Shown: in pieces, positions 1-7,836 of the stretch | Layout: every line of letters begins with the position of its first letter | How positions within the stretch are numbered: the first letter of the stretch is position 1 | Source: Marispirochaeta sp. | GTDB lineage: Bacteria; Spirochaetota; Spirochaetia; JC444; Marispirochaetaceae | Assembly: GCF_963668165.1 (NCBI RefSeq) | Contig: NZ_OY764209.1 | Coordinates: 1,798,001-1,862,000 of the forward strand | Reading direction: 5' to 3' | DNA length: 64,000 bases | Translations under genes and position numbers: made by a program | The notes under the pieces: model-generated | Database searches by the model: none | Told to the model about the DNA's origin: nothing | The model's input: the letters and a program-made list of their open reading frames with translations, nothing else

Positions 1-426
1 TAATGCTTCCTGCAGGCGAAGCCCGCAGGAGTAGACGGTGGCGAAGAAAACAAAGTTGTGGAAGGTGGTGACGCAGGAGAAGATGTGATGGATCGTCTCT
101 CCGGACGGGATGTGCGGCAGACGCTCCTCTTTTTGAGCTTTGAGGATGGAAAGGAGTTTCCATTCGCGGTGACACACGTGGAGATAGCAGAACCTGACAG
201 CGCAATACGAGAGATTGAGGGTCTTGGGGGCCCACTGACTCTCATTCCTGCGAAAGAGGAAGTAGTCTTCCAGTTCCTGTTCGCTGATCGCTTCAGGGTT
301 TTTCCGGCAGTGAGCGGTCAGTTGCCGGACAGCTCGCGTGTAGGCCTGTTGTGTTCTGCTGCTCTTGCCGTTGATCCGGAGCGTGCGGACCATTTTTGTG
401 TACCAATCGTGGTTTTCATTTGTCAT
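1..426 (-). CDS. Tyrosine recombinase (phage-integrase family), N-terminal part, runs off the window
   Basis: This minus-strand frame opens with ATG at 426 and stays open to base 1, so the gene is cut by the window edge. The 142 visible residues look like the SAM-like core-binding domain of phage-integrase family recombinases. They start MTNENHDWYTKMVR, then have a region like 'SRTQQAYTRAVRQLTAHC', a 'LEDYFLFR' segment and a closing 'YSCGLRLQEAL', which is the usual entry to the catalytic domain. The catalytic R-H-R-Y residues lie outside the window. Integrases of this type often sit next to IS91-family transposases, and IS91 remnants are abundant in this window, so this is probably the accessory gene of an IS91-like element rather than an integron integrase. 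It cannot be judged intact. Confidence 0.8.
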   Translation of the reverse strand, partial: MTNENHDWYTKMVRTLRINGKSSRTQQAYTRAVRQLTAHCRKNPEAISEQELEDYFLFRRNESQWAPKTLNLSYCAVRFCYLHVCHREWKLLSILKAQKEERLPHIPSGETIHHIFSCVTTFHNFVFFATVYSCGLRLQEAL

Positions 427-489
427 ACTGTTCCTCCAATACAATGAGTAGAAAAACTATGACAAATTGGGTACGATTTTCCTCATGGT

Positions 490-512
490 ACATCCGGCCG
501 CGAAGCGGCTTT
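490..512. other. Short hairpin at the probable end of the integrase-carrying element
   Basis: A GCCGC-GAA-GCGGC hairpin lies upstream of the integrase gene and directly next to an attC-like site whose first bases are TTGAAC. IS91-family elements have hairpin-bearing ends and prefer GAAC or CAAG targets, so this may be one end of the element. It could equally be a small transcriptional hairpin. Confidence 0.3.
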
Positions 513-613
513 CTTGAACCAGCAATTGGAGCAGATGTGGCTACTGTCACGGTTCTTGCTTGCGCAAGAACACATGCCAGCTTAACGCCACACAGCTCAA
601 TTGGATGTTATAT
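513..613 (+). repeat. attC-like cassette recombination site
   Basis: The two ends fold together in the way integron attC sites do. The outer AAC (517-519) pairs with GTT (607-609). After a 3-base unpaired spacer, CAATTG pairs with CAATTG. Then AGC pairs with GCT, leaving one extrahelical G. An inner hairpin is formed by GTTCTTGC and GCAAGAAC. The 3' end GTTATAT resembles the end of Vibrio VCR sites. No gene is left upstream, since an element end abuts it at about 512. A covariance-model search with attC models would settle the call. Confidence 0.55.
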
Positions 614-760
614 ATATTCAAAAAATTTGAGTTAAATGCAGCATATTCTTAGGGTGTGATGACACGATAAATATTGCAGCTGTATGTAATTAGTGCCAAT
701 TTTAACCCCTACGGAAATTCCTGAGAAAATAGGCTATTTTAATAGAATAATAGAAAACAG
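614..760. other. AT-rich leader between attC-like site and vapBC promoter
   Basis: I see no gene or clear structure in this stretch. It is AT-rich like the toxin-antitoxin cassette that follows and unlike the GC-balanced catabolic genes further right. Confidence 0.4.
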
Positions 761-789
761 TTGAAGTAGTTGCAAAATGGTTGTATAAT
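761..789 (+). promoter_or_regulatory. Sigma-70 type promoter of vapBC
   Basis: TTGAAG at 761-766 and TATAAT at 784-789 are separated by 17 bases, and an AAAGGA ribosome site precedes the ATG at 812. The cassette therefore seems to carry its own promoter, as toxin-antitoxin cassettes commonly do. Confidence 0.6.
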
Positions 790-811
790 ATGTTTATAAA
801 GGATTATAAGC

Positions 812-1099
812 ATGGCAAGTATTACTATAAGAAACATCCCAGATTCTGTTTTAAGTCGTGTAAGAACTCTTTCTGAGGTAGAAAAGCGCAGCATAAACAG
901 CGAATTTTTAATACTTATTGAGAAAGCTCTGACAACTGAAATTGAGACCCGCGAAAATTCAAATACTCCGATATCAAAAGAAAATCAGATCAAAATGTGG
1001 GAAACTCTTTCTGGTTCCTGGGAAGATGATCGTCCTACCGAAGAAATCATAAGCGATATTTATAGTAGTCGCACAAAAGGGCGAGACGTAGAATTATGA
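812..1099 (+). CDS. vapB: VapB/FitA-like ribbon-helix-helix antitoxin
   Basis: This 95-residue protein starts with a beta-strand of the ribbon-helix-helix type (MASITIRNIPDSVLSRV) followed by two helices ending near residue 50. It closely resembles Arc/FitA-like antitoxins. The acidic C-terminal half would wrap the toxin. The stop codon overlaps the ATG of the PIN-domain gene by four bases (ATGA), so the pair is translationally coupled. In such modules the antitoxin binds its own promoter and neutralises the toxin. The family call comes from the fold-like N-terminus and the partner; the exact subfamily is less sure. Confidence 0.85.
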   Translation: MASITIRNIPDSVLSRVRTLSEVEKRSINSEFLILIEKALTTEIETRENSNTPISKENQIKMWETLSGSWEDDRPTEEIISDIYSSRTKGRDVEL

Positions 1100-1488
1100 T
1101 TCTTCTTGATACAGATATCTGTGTTGAATTACTGCGTGGAAACCAGCAAGTAATAGATAAAAGAAAAGAAGAAAACGATAGTATTGCAGTATCGTTCATG
1201 ACAGCTTCTGAACTGTATTATGGAGCGTATAAATCTAAAAAACCGGTAGAAAATAGCTTACATGTTGAAGAGTTTTTACTAACGGTAAATATAATCCAAA
1301 GCAATATAAGAATATCAAAATTGTTTGGACAACTTAAAAGCAGACTGCAGTTAACCGGAGCTCCAATAGAAGATGCAGATGTTTTTATTGCAGCAACATG
1401 TCTGGATGGATGTGAGAAGCTGATAACGGGAAATGTAAAACACTATAACCGCATCGATGAGCTTAAAATTGAGAATTGGATACGGTAA
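1096..1488 (+). CDS. vapC: VapC-type PIN-domain ribonuclease toxin
   Basis: The 130-residue protein has the PIN-domain layout. The N-terminal LLDTDICVELLRG carries the first acidic site, ASELYYGA the second, and EDADVFIAATCL the third, with a final TGNVKHYNRI segment typical of VapC toxins. The four acidic residues needed for metal binding appear to be present, so it should be an active endoribonuclease that targets tRNA or other RNA when free of its antitoxin. It ends 15 bases before the ATAACCTCAAG sequence and hairpin that also follow other passenger genes here, which marks it as a mobile cassette. Confidence 0.88.
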   Translation: MILLDTDICVELLRGNQQVIDKRKEENDSIAVSFMTASELYYGAYKSKKPVENSLHVEEFLLTVNIIQSNIRISKLFGQLKSRLQLTGAPIEDADVFIAATCLDGCEKLITGNVKHYNRIDELKIENWIR

Positions 1489-1503
1489 AAAGGTGAGAAA
1501 TAT

Positions 1504-1728
1504 ATAACCTCAAGGATTGAGTCGACCTTCACGGTCGATTCAATCCAATGTTCAAGAAGCCCTGATCGACAGTATCGTTTCTTATTAATGGGAAATGCTC
1601 ACCGGTTTCTGTTGGAAGAAAAACGAAATATGGGAGAAAGGAAGCATCGCCACCTGTGAGTATGGAACTCTGCTGATGAATAGCAGCAGATCAGAAGTGT
1701 ACAGCCAAGAGAAAAAAAAGATTTTCTG
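1504..1728 (+). repeat. Hairpin repeat A, copy 1, with truncated IS91-like tail
   Basis: The block begins ATAACCTCAAG and continues with a 33-base hairpin at 1514-1546 (14-bp stem, 5-base loop TTCAC, one G-T type mismatch). About 180 bases of tail shared with the copies at 24229 and 53238 follow. It stops where a transaldolase-like pseudogene resumes, so the cassette and repeat probably replaced the 5' part of that gene. The hairpin is on the side expected for the origin end of an IS91-type element whose transposase reads on the minus strand. Confidence 0.75.
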
Positions 1729-2171
1729 GGTGACAATGTAGTTGTTAAAGTCCAGACCAGTATTGAAGGCATCAAGGCCATTAAGAAAATCAAGGAAACT
1801 ACAGACATCGAAATCTGTGCAAACGCTATTCATACAACCATGGAAGCTCTTGTTGTAGCACAAGGCCGGTGCCGACCATGCAGCGATCTTTCGTGGACTG
1901 CTTGGTGAAGCTGATGAGCGTTCTACCAACGACCTTATGCAGGGAGTAACGGAAGCATACATGGCAGCCGGTATCGATACCCGGGTAATGAGTGCCGCCA
2001 GGTCTCTGCAGCAGATTGTTGATGGATTCCGGATGGGTGCCGACGAGATGACCTGTTCCTACAGCCTCTGGAAACTCTTCTTTGCAAACGCCTAACACCA
2101 TCGACCGCTGGGCAAAATTCGAAGGTGCATGGAAGAAGGCTTTCGGCGATAAAAACTGGATAACCGGCTAG
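1729..2171 (+). pseudogene. Transaldolase / fructose-6-phosphate aldolase-like pseudogene (5' truncated, frameshifted)
   Basis: Translation in shifting frames gives DNVVVKVQTSIEGIKAI, then ICANAIHTTMEALVVAQ, and after a frameshift near 1862 AGADHAAIFRGLLGEADE. A second shift near 2092 leads to the tail IDRWAKFEGAWKKAFGDK. These segments are transaldolase-family beta-strands, but there is no start and the first third is missing. The cassette carrying vapBC and hairpin repeat A lies directly upstream and probably caused the truncation. A transaldolase-like relative survives at 3826, so this cluster once held two. It is not expected to make a working enzyme. Confidence 0.8.
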
Positions 2172-2226
2172 TGATTTCCTTTCTTGTCATCTTTACCATT
2201 GATGTGATAAGTTTTTGCCCGGTGGT

Positions 2227-2943
2227 ATGATGTCAAACAAACAGGACAATCTATTCGGTAAACTCAACAAGAAAAAGGTATTCGAAGAGGTAGCTGAGAT
2301 GATTCGAAGCCTTATAGACGCCGGGACCCTCAATCCCGGCGATCAGCTTCCTCCCGAAAGGGAGCTGGCTGAGCAGCTCGGGGTAAGCAGAACATCTGTA
2401 CGGGAGGCAATCCGGGCACTGGAGCTTATGGGAGAGGTTGAAACACGGGTAGGGGTTTCCGGCGGAACCTTTATTCGCGAAGTTTCTCTTACCCATGCTC
2501 TGAATGTAGTACAGACCCTGTTCCGCCGTACCAACCAGATGGTCAGCGATATTATCGAAGTACGTCTGATTCTGGAAACAAAGTCAGCCGCCCTTGCCGC
2601 GGAACGCAGGACAGAGGATGATCTTAAAGAGATCTATAAGGCCATCGACGATATGGAAAAGGATCTCGGTTCCGGCAGTATCGGGATCAGTTCTGATCAT
2701 GCGTACCACCTGGCGATTGCCCGGGCATCGGAGAATGATTTTCTGTTCGGGCTGTCTCAGCTGGTGGAAGATCTTATTGAACAGACCCGGGAGCTTACCC
2801 TCTCCCGCGGTGGGGTGCCGGAAGAGGCCCTGAAGGATCACCGCACTCTTGCCGATGCCATACGGGACGGTAAGGCTGACCTGGCAGAAACCCTCATGAG
2901 GGAGCACCTGATTAAAGCCTACAATATCAGCACCACTGGCTGA
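2227..2943 (+). CDS. FadR-subfamily GntR transcriptional regulator
   Basis: The N-terminal winged helix-turn-helix (about residues 15-80, with GDQLPPERELAEQLGVSRTS) is followed by an all-helical FCD ligand-binding domain to residue 238. FCD proteins sense carboxylic or sugar acids, often through a metal held by Asp and His residues such as HAYHLAIA and the late KDHRTL. ATG at 2227 or 2230 are possible starts, both after GGTGG; an upstream TTG at 2215 is less likely. It ends 12 bases from the convergent gene at 2956. It may control the transaldolase, TRAP transporter and kinase genes next to it, probably through sites like those at 3792 and 11868, but which of the two regulators binds them is not shown. 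Confidence 0.88.
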   Translation: MMSNKQDNLFGKLNKKKVFEEVAEMIRSLIDAGTLNPGDQLPPERELAEQLGVSRTSVREAIRALELMGEVETRVGVSGGTFIREVSLTHALNVVQTLFRRTNQMVSDIIEVRLILETKSAALAAERRTEDDLKEIYKAIDDMEKDLGSGSIGISSDHAYHLAIARASENDFLFGLSQLVEDLIEQTRELTLSRGGVPEEALKDHRTLADAIRDGKADLAETLMREHLIKAYNISTTG

Positions 2944-2955
2944 TTGACTTTCCCG

Positions 2956-3660
2956 TCAGAGCTCCAGAGACTCTACTGTATTTCGTGTGCGCCGCAGGTG
3001 TTCAAAAAGTACCCGGCGTGCACCCTCTCCATCGCCTTTTTCTATCAGTTCCAGCATCATCTTATGCTGATCCAGGCAGAGTGATTCTTCTCCTCCGTAA
3101 TACTGGGTAAGTTCAATACTCTGCCTCAGCAGCCTTTGAAGGTGGATGTAGAGTGATTTAATAATACGGTTGGGAATGCTCTGGACAAGGTATGCATGAA
3201 ACTCAAGGTCTTTCAGATTGAAATTATTCAGATCCTGGTCCGTATTGAATTTGCGCATATCATCAACAATCGCGGTGAGGTTTTTTATATCTTCGTCAGA
3301 GCGTTGAAGTGCAAAATCATGAATTATGCCGGTTTCAATAAGCAGGCGGACATCGGTCAATTCTAAAAGCAGTGTACGGGTATCTGAATAGGTGAATTTA
3401 ATCGAAGTAGCCAGGGATTCCAGGAAATGATCCATACTGTTCTCTGCCAGAAAAATTCCCTTTCCGTGCTGAACTTCAACAATCCCCATGGTCCTGAGGG
3501 TGGTGTAGGCTTCGCGAATCGACCTGGTTCCCACCTCCATCATTTCAGCAAGCTCAGATTCAGAAGGCAGCCGGTCTCCGGCTGTCAGATTATCCCTGTC
3601 AATGATATGTTCAAGGGTTGCAACAACCTCCTCGTATACCTTTGGTCGCTTGCTCGGCAT
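2956..3660 (-). CDS. FadR-subfamily GntR transcriptional regulator
   Basis: This 234-residue protein has a GntR winged helix at residues 5-75 (GDRLPSESELAEMMEVGTRSIRE) and an FCD-type helical domain after it (LEFHAYLVQSIPNR and DQHKMMLELIEKGD). ATG at 3660 is chosen because AGGAG lies seven bases upstream. It is divergent from the transaldolase gene at 3826, and the 165-base gap holds two palindromes, so it is a good candidate for the local repressor. It is only a distant relative of the regulator encoded just before it, which suggests that two different effectors or regulons meet here. Confidence 0.87.
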   Translation of the reverse strand: MPSKRPKVYEEVVATLEHIIDRDNLTAGDRLPSESELAEMMEVGTRSIREAYTTLRTMGIVEVQHGKGIFLAENSMDHFLESLATSIKFTYSDTRTLLLELTDVRLLIETGIIHDFALQRSDEDIKNLTAIVDDMRKFNTDQDLNNFNLKDLEFHAYLVQSIPNRIIKSLYIHLQRLLRQSIELTQYYGGEESLCLDQHKMMLELIEKGDGEGARRVLFEHLRRTRNTVESLEL

Positions 3661-3708
3661 CAATATTCTCCTAGTAATTAATAATCACTGCCCATACTTA
3701 TAAATTAA

Positions 3709-3718
3709 TTACCGGTAA
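3709..3718. promoter_or_regulatory. Palindrome TTACCGGTAA in the divergent intergenic region
   Basis: A perfect 10-base palindrome, extended imperfectly by AAT and ATT on each side, lies about 50 bases upstream of the minus-strand GntR gene. It is placed well for autoregulation. No binding evidence exists. Confidence 0.35.
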
Positions 3719-3791
3719 ATTGAAAGGCTATAGCATAATCTGAAGAGTTTTTCTTGCGTGCAGAACAATGTGCTGGCATAATTAAACAAAC

Positions 3792-3808
3792 GTTTTAATT
3801 ATTAGACC
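3792..3808 (+). promoter_or_regulatory. Putative GntR operator GTTTTAATTATTAGACC
   Basis: The 17-base imperfect palindrome has the form GnT-N2-AAT-N-ATT-N2-ACC. The same pattern occurs at 11868-11884 in front of the short-chain dehydrogenase gene. Sharing between two promoters of one catabolic cluster is the main argument that it is an operator. Confidence 0.5.
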
Positions 3809-3825
3809 AAATGTGGTTGTTTAAA

Positions 3826-4758
3826 ATGAAATATTTAAGTCCTCTCCATGAAGCTGCGGTACGTTTTCCCCAGACGGAACTCTGGAATGATTCCTGCGGT
3901 GCAGCAGAGGTGAAATTTGCCATGGAACGGGGGGCCGTTGGAGCGACATCCAACCCGGTCATAGTCGGTGGAATCCTGAAAGAGGAGATGCAGAACTGGC
4001 GCGGAAGAATAGATTCCCTCCTTGCTGATGAGATTCCCGAAGCCTTGGATGAGGAGCTCTGCTGGAAACTCACCGAGGAGGCTGGTAGAGCCAGTTCTCA
4101 AATGTTTATGCCCATGTTCCTGGAAACAGATGGAAAGCGGGGCTGGCAGGCACTTCAGGTCAATCCACGCTACTATCGCAGTACGGAAAAAACAGTAGCT
4201 CACGCAAGGGCCCTGGCTTTACTGAATAAAAATATTCTTATTAAGATGCCTGTTTCTACTGCGGCCGTCGGGGCGATTGAGGAGTGTATCTATCACGGTG
4301 TCAGTGTTAACGGAACCGTCTTTTTCGGTATACCCCAGGCGGTTGCGGTTGCGGAGGCGATGGAGCGGGGACTGAAGCGGCGGGAAGCGGATGGTCTGTC
4401 CATTTCCGAACTTAATCCAAGCTGTACAATAATGGTTGGAAGAATCAACGATTACATGACTGCCCTGGTCGCGAGAGATAATCTGCCGGTGGATCCCGAC
4501 TCCGTCGAACTTGCCGGGGTGGCTATCATGAAAAAGGCCTACACCCTGTTCCGGGAACGGGGCTACCGCCTGCGGATCCTTGGATCGCTGAATCACAGCC
4601 ACTGGCTCTGGTCCCATTTTCTGGGCGGAGATCTGATTCTTACCGTAAATCCTGTCTGGTGGAAGCGCCTGGAAGGCTGTTCTGTAGTTGTGGAAGACCG
4701 CATGGATCAGCAGGTTTCGGATGAGGTTATCGAAGAGCTGATTGGAACATATCCCTGA
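3826..4758 (+). CDS. Transaldolase-family protein, C-terminus lost to in-frame stops
   Basis: The protein keeps the transaldolase barrel: NDSCGAAEVKFAMERGAVGATSNPVIV near residue 20, a Schiff-base lysine candidate in ILIKMPVSTAAVGAIEE, the VSVNGTVFFGIPQAVAVAEAME strand, and SCTIMVGRINDYM. ATG at 3826 is preferred because the operator at 3792 runs almost up to an earlier ATG at 3811. The gene stops at 4758, but the same frame continues past TGA and TAA into a recognisable tail up to 4911. The enzyme therefore ends roughly 50 residues early compared with relatives. It may act on a sugar phosphate produced by the kinase and dehydrogenase downstream. Activity after the loss is uncertain. Confidence 0.8.
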   Translation: MKYLSPLHEAAVRFPQTELWNDSCGAAEVKFAMERGAVGATSNPVIVGGILKEEMQNWRGRIDSLLADEIPEALDEELCWKLTEEAGRASSQMFMPMFLETDGKRGWQALQVNPRYYRSTEKTVAHARALALLNKNILIKMPVSTAAVGAIEECIYHGVSVNGTVFFGIPQAVAVAEAMERGLKRREADGLSISELNPSCTIMVGRINDYMTALVARDNLPVDPDSVELAGVAIMKKAYTLFRERGYRLRILGSLNHSHWLWSHFLGGDLILTVNPVWWKRLEGCSVVVEDRMDQQVSDEVIEELIGTYP

Positions 4759-4911
4759 ATACGGTAAATCCATAACGAAAATGGTATGAAGCCCGCGGAG
4801 TTCAATAAGTACGACGCATTCCGCAGGACCATGCGGGAATTCTTTCAGGGCTATGATGCTTTTCTTGAATACATCCGTACCTTTATGCTTCCTCTACCTG
4901 ACGATAAATAA
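4759..4911 (+). pseudogene. Detached C-terminal tail of the transaldolase-family gene
   Basis: After the TGA at 4756-4758 and a TAA four codons on, the same reading frame gives IHNENGMKPAEFNKYDAF, then REFFQGYDAFLEYIRTFMLP and a TAA at 4909. This looks like the C-terminal helix region of transaldolase-like proteins, where 'YDAF...YIR..MLP' is a common ending. Keeping the frame across two stops points to point mutations, or sequencing error, rather than an independent small gene. An ATG at 4786 would give a 41-residue peptide, but no ribosome site is evident. Confidence 0.6.
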
Positions 4912-4931
4912 AAAACACCAATCAGAATGAG

Positions 4932-4960
4932 TTGACATATGACATAAGTCGAGTTAGAAT
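4932..4960 (+). promoter_or_regulatory. Sigma-70 promoter of the dapA-like / TRAP operon
   Basis: TTGACA (4932-4937) and TAGAAT (4955-4960) are 17 bases apart. A hairpin (CTGC-N2-CCGG paired with CCGG-N2-GCAG, about 4972-4998) sits in the leader before the AAGGAAAG ribosome site. This is the best promoter upstream of the gene at 5024 and probably drives the genes to dhaL. Confidence 0.65.
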
Positions 4961-5023
4961 TCCTTCACTTGCTGCTACCGGCAAAAACCGGCGGCAGATA
5001 GCTTTTAAGACAAGGAAAGCATC

Positions 5024-5965
5024 ATGGGGAATACCGACAGTACACTTTTATATGGAATAACAACTGCAATGGTCAGTCTCTTCAAGGAAGACAGCAGCAT
5101 TGATCTTGAATCCACCAGAAAATTTACTGAGTTTCTTATCGAAAAGGGGGTCCATTGTCTTTATCCGTTGGGTACTACCGGTGAAATGTACCGCCTGACA
5201 GCGGATGAACGCAAACAGATTGCAGAAGCTGTAATCTCACAGGCAAAGGGCCGGGTACCTGTCTATATCCATGTCGGAGCCATGGTTCAGGATGAGGTTC
5301 TTGAGCTGGCAAAGCATGCTGCAGCTTCCGGTGCTGATGGCATAGGGGCGGTAACTCCTGCCTATTTCGGTGCGAATCCGAGGGAAATCAGGGAATTCTA
5401 CCTTACTCTGGCGGATTCGGTACCCTCGGGGTATCCGGTTTATCTCTACGGTATTCCGCAGCTTGCGGTTAATGACCTGCCCACGTCTCTGGTGGAGGAG
5501 ATCGCCCGGGAAAGAGAAAACATCGTGGGAATCAAGTACAGCTGTGCGGATTTCCGCAGAACCGCCGAGTATGCACGTGTCCGGGGGGGAGACTTCTCGG
5601 TAATGCACGGATCTGACGCACTACTCCCCGCCATTATGTCCCTGGGCTGTGACGGTACGGTATCCGGTTGTTCTTCTGCTTATCCCGAACCCTATGTGGC
5701 AATGTACGAGGCTATACAGGCAAATGACTGGGATACAGCCCGGTTTCATCAGCATTTTGCCGACGATTATGCCAATGTTCTTCGCAACGGCGGCAATATG
5801 GCCTATTTCAAAGCCGCCCTGTGTTATCGGGGCATCATTTCTGATTATCAGATGCGTGCTCCTCAACTGAAGCTTACAGCGGATGAAGAGAAGGCATTCT
5901 TCGCCGATCTCAAGGACCTTGATGCCCGCTATGCGGAGGAAAAACGTAAACGTGGTATTCAGTGA
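5024..5965 (+). CDS. DapA/NanA-family lyase or aldolase (dihydrodipicolinate synthase superfamily)
   Basis: This 313-residue TIM-barrel protein shows the family signatures: LYPLGTTGEMYRLTADER with the pyruvate-binding GTTGE motif near residue 50, VYLYGIP carrying the catalytic Tyr, and IVGIKYS carrying the Schiff-base Lys near residue 170. Family members form a Schiff base with pyruvate or a similar keto acid and make or break a C-C bond. It sits directly before the TRAP transporter genes and not near lysine genes. A catabolic role (2-keto-3-deoxy sugar acid aldolase, sialic acid lyase or dehydratase) is therefore more likely than lysine synthesis. The exact substrate cannot be read from the sequence. 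Confidence 0.85.
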   Translation: MGNTDSTLLYGITTAMVSLFKEDSSIDLESTRKFTEFLIEKGVHCLYPLGTTGEMYRLTADERKQIAEAVISQAKGRVPVYIHVGAMVQDEVLELAKHAAASGADGIGAVTPAYFGANPREIREFYLTLADSVPSGYPVYLYGIPQLAVNDLPTSLVEEIARERENIVGIKYSCADFRRTAEYARVRGGDFSVMHGSDALLPAIMSLGCDGTVSGCSSAYPEPYVAMYEAIQANDWDTARFHQHFADDYANVLRNGGNMAYFKAALCYRGIISDYQMRAPQLKLTADEEKAFFADLKDLDARYAEEKRKRGIQ

Positions 5966-6008
5966 CCGATTTATGCGGTCACAGTTGATACCGGTCCTCT
6001 GGACCGGG
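5963..6008 (+). promoter_or_regulatory. Tandem intercistronic hairpins before the TRAP binding-protein gene
   Basis: GTGACCG pairs with CGGTCAC and, a few bases later, CCGGTCC pairs with GGACCGG. Neither is followed by a T run, so they are not classic terminators. They may protect or process the message so that the binding-protein gene is expressed at a different level from the lyase. Confidence 0.5.
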
Positions 6009-6041
6009 AAACAAAATGTGTCTCATGAAAGGAGGAAATTT

Positions 6042-7199
6042 ATGAGATCCAGATTACTTGCCGTCCTGTTAATACTTGCAATGTTTGTGGTATTTGTCGG
6101 ATGCGGAGGTTCTGAAAAAGAATCTGCGGCTGCTGAGCCTGCAGCTGAAAAACAGGAAGCTGCAGCATCGAATCCCATACCCCCGGCACCTGAAAAGAAG
6201 GAAAATCCTGCTGTCGCAGATGCGGATTACACAATCCGTATCGCTATCAATGCTCCTAGCTATCAGAGTACTCCCACCATCCAGTGGGAACAGGAATATG
6301 CTCTGTGTGACATTTTCGAGCATATTGTAGAAGCCCGTGCAGGCGGACGGATTAATGTGGAAGTTTATCCCGACGGGCAGCTTGGTGACCACAAAGCCAC
6401 CTGTGAGATGGTCCAGAGCGGAGCACTTGAAGCTGCAGTCGGAACCGGCACCATGGGCCAGTTCTTCGCTCCCTTTGAGATTCTCTACATTCCCTATCTG
6501 TTCAAATCAGAAGAGATTGCCTGGGATGTACTGGACAACAGCCAGTTCTGGAAGGATTTCTGTGTAGATTTTGAAAACGAGACAGGGCTGACTGTTCTTG
6601 CCATGGGGCAGAATGGTACCCGAAACTTTACCCATGCTAAAAAACAGATCAAAACCCCGGCTGACCTCAAAGGTGAGCGTATCCGCGTAATGACCTCTCC
6701 GATCTTTGTCGAAATGATGAAGGCCTTCGGTGCGGATGCAGTGCCTATCGCATGGAACGAGCTGTATACCTCTCTTCAGACCGGTGTTGTGGACGGGCAG
6801 GAAAACCCCATTTCCGTTATCGCAACCAACGGACTCTACGAAGTGCAGGACTATCTTACCCTGGATGGTCACCTCTGGAGTGAAGACTACTTCGTTATGA
6901 ATACAGATTTCCTGAGCAGTCTGCCGGAAGATCTGCAGCAGATCGTCAAAGTTGCTGCACATCAGGCTGCTGTCGTGAACCGTGCTGTTGAGACCATTCA
7001 CTCTCAGAGTACCGGTCTTGCTCATCTGGCAGAAGTCGGAATGAATGTGTACACCCCTACAGTTGCTGAAAAACAGCAGTATGCTGACATTGCTCAGCCC
7101 CCGGTAATTGAGTATCTCCGGGCAAAGGTTGATGCCAAGTATATCGACGGACTTATGGATGCAGTTGCTGATTCCGAGAAAAAATTCGGTTACCGCTGA
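6042..7199 (+). CDS. dctP: TRAP transporter substrate-binding lipoprotein, DctP family
   Basis: ATG at 6042 follows a strong AGGAGG site. The first 20 residues form a signal peptide ending in the lipobox FVGC, so the protein is probably a membrane-anchored lipoprotein. A low-complexity Ala/Glu/Pro linker (residues 25-60) precedes the DctP fold, with VEVYPDGQLGDHKATCEMVQSG, a substrate-carboxylate region around NGTRNFTHAKKQI, and YTSLQTGVVDGQENP, the typical arginine/aromatic cleft and the 'G.vDGqE.P' motif of the family. DctP proteins capture organic or sugar acids. The neighbouring Q and M subunits complete the transporter. The linker is longer than usual and suits a lipid-anchored binder in a spirochaete-like periplasm. 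Confidence 0.92.
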   Translation: MRSRLLAVLLILAMFVVFVGCGGSEKESAAAEPAAEKQEAAASNPIPPAPEKKENPAVADADYTIRIAINAPSYQSTPTIQWEQEYALCDIFEHIVEARAGGRINVEVYPDGQLGDHKATCEMVQSGALEAAVGTGTMGQFFAPFEILYIPYLFKSEEIAWDVLDNSQFWKDFCVDFENETGLTVLAMGQNGTRNFTHAKKQIKTPADLKGERIRVMTSPIFVEMMKAFGADAVPIAWNELYTSLQTGVVDGQENPISVIATNGLYEVQDYLTLDGHLWSEDYFVMNTDFLSSLPEDLQQIVKVAAHQAAVVNRAVETIHSQSTGLAHLAEVGMNVYTPTVAEKQQYADIAQPPVIEYLRAKVDAKYIDGLMDAVADSEKKFGYR

Positions 7200-7225
7200 T
7201 TACACTATGTAAATATGTAGACAGT

Positions 7226-7260
7226 CCGTCCCTGTCTGAAACAGGGGCGGGTTTTGTTCT
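7226..7260 (+). terminator. Terminator-like attenuator between dctP and dctQ
   Basis: CCGTCCCTGT pairs with ACAGGGGCGG (one G-T pair) around a five-base loop and is followed by GTTTTGTTCT. It would end a share of transcripts after dctP, giving more binding protein than membrane subunits, which is a common arrangement in TRAP operons. Confidence 0.6.
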
Positions 7261-7326
7261 GTCTGTCCAATGACCACAACAGGCGGAGACCCTCATATGA
7301 TGTTTCTTTGAGAGGAGGTTCTTAAA

Positions 7327-7836
7327 GTGGGGAAACTGGTTGATGTTCTCAAGCGTATTAGCGATATACTGGAAAAATTTGTCGGCTATATCTGTATGGT
7401 TTTAGTTGCAGTTATGCTTACGGTTGTAATGGTCCAAGTTACTCTCAGGGCGGCCCGGGCGTCAGTGCCATGGTCCGAAGAGCTTTCCCGTATGCTGCTT
7501 ATCTGGATCGGCATGCTTGGGGCCGGGATTGCTGCAAAGAATGGTCTTCATGTCGGAGTAGATTTTCTTATTACTGTTCTTCCGAGAAAATTAAGTCAGA
7601 TATTGTCAATTCTTATAAAAGGTACTCTGGTCTGGTTTCTGTTCTTTTTTGCCAAGTACAGCCTGCAGGCAGCGGAAGGTGCACTGAGGGTTAAGGCCAC
7701 TACCATAGAAATTACCATGTACTTCCCAAAGCTGGCACTGCCGGTGGGGTCGGTACTTATACTCATTCATATAATTTACCTTCTGGCGGCGGAAATACAG
7801 GATCTTTTTCCCCGCGCCGGTAAGGAGGCTCTCTGA
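7327..7836 (+). CDS. dctQ: TRAP transporter small permease, DctQ family
   Basis: The start is GTG at 7327 behind an AGAGGAGG site. The 169 residues contain four predicted membrane helices with the family hallmark VPWSEELSRMLLIWIGMLGAG in the middle, where the acidic pair and Trp residues line up with other DctQ proteins. Its stop codon overlaps the ATG of dctM, so the two membrane subunits are coupled. Q subunits associate with the large M subunit to form the sodium-driven transporter. Confidence 0.9.
   Translation: MGKLVDVLKRISDILEKFVGYICMVLVAVMLTVVMVQVTLRAARASVPWSEELSRMLLIWIGMLGAGIAAKNGLHVGVDFLITVLPRKLSQILSILIKGTLVWFLFFFAKYSLQAAEGALRVKATTIEITMYFPKLALPVGSVLILIHIIYLLAAEIQDLFPRAGKEAL

Noticed and set aside
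1514..1546. Hairpin repeat A as a rho-independent terminator
   Set aside because: No T run follows in either direction. The stem is long and conserved between copies far apart, including flanking sequence, which suits an element end better.
1504..1546. Hairpin repeat A as a complete attC site
   Set aside because: The left bases ATAAC-CTCAAG look like an attC arm, but no matching GTTA-type right core follows the hairpin.
4786..4911. A free-standing 41-codon gene after the transaldolase
   Set aside because: It is in the same frame as the preceding gene and resembles a transaldolase tail; no ribosome site is seen.
5237..5634. Overlapping antisense frames in the dapA-like gene
   Set aside because: They fall entirely within a gene with all family motifs.
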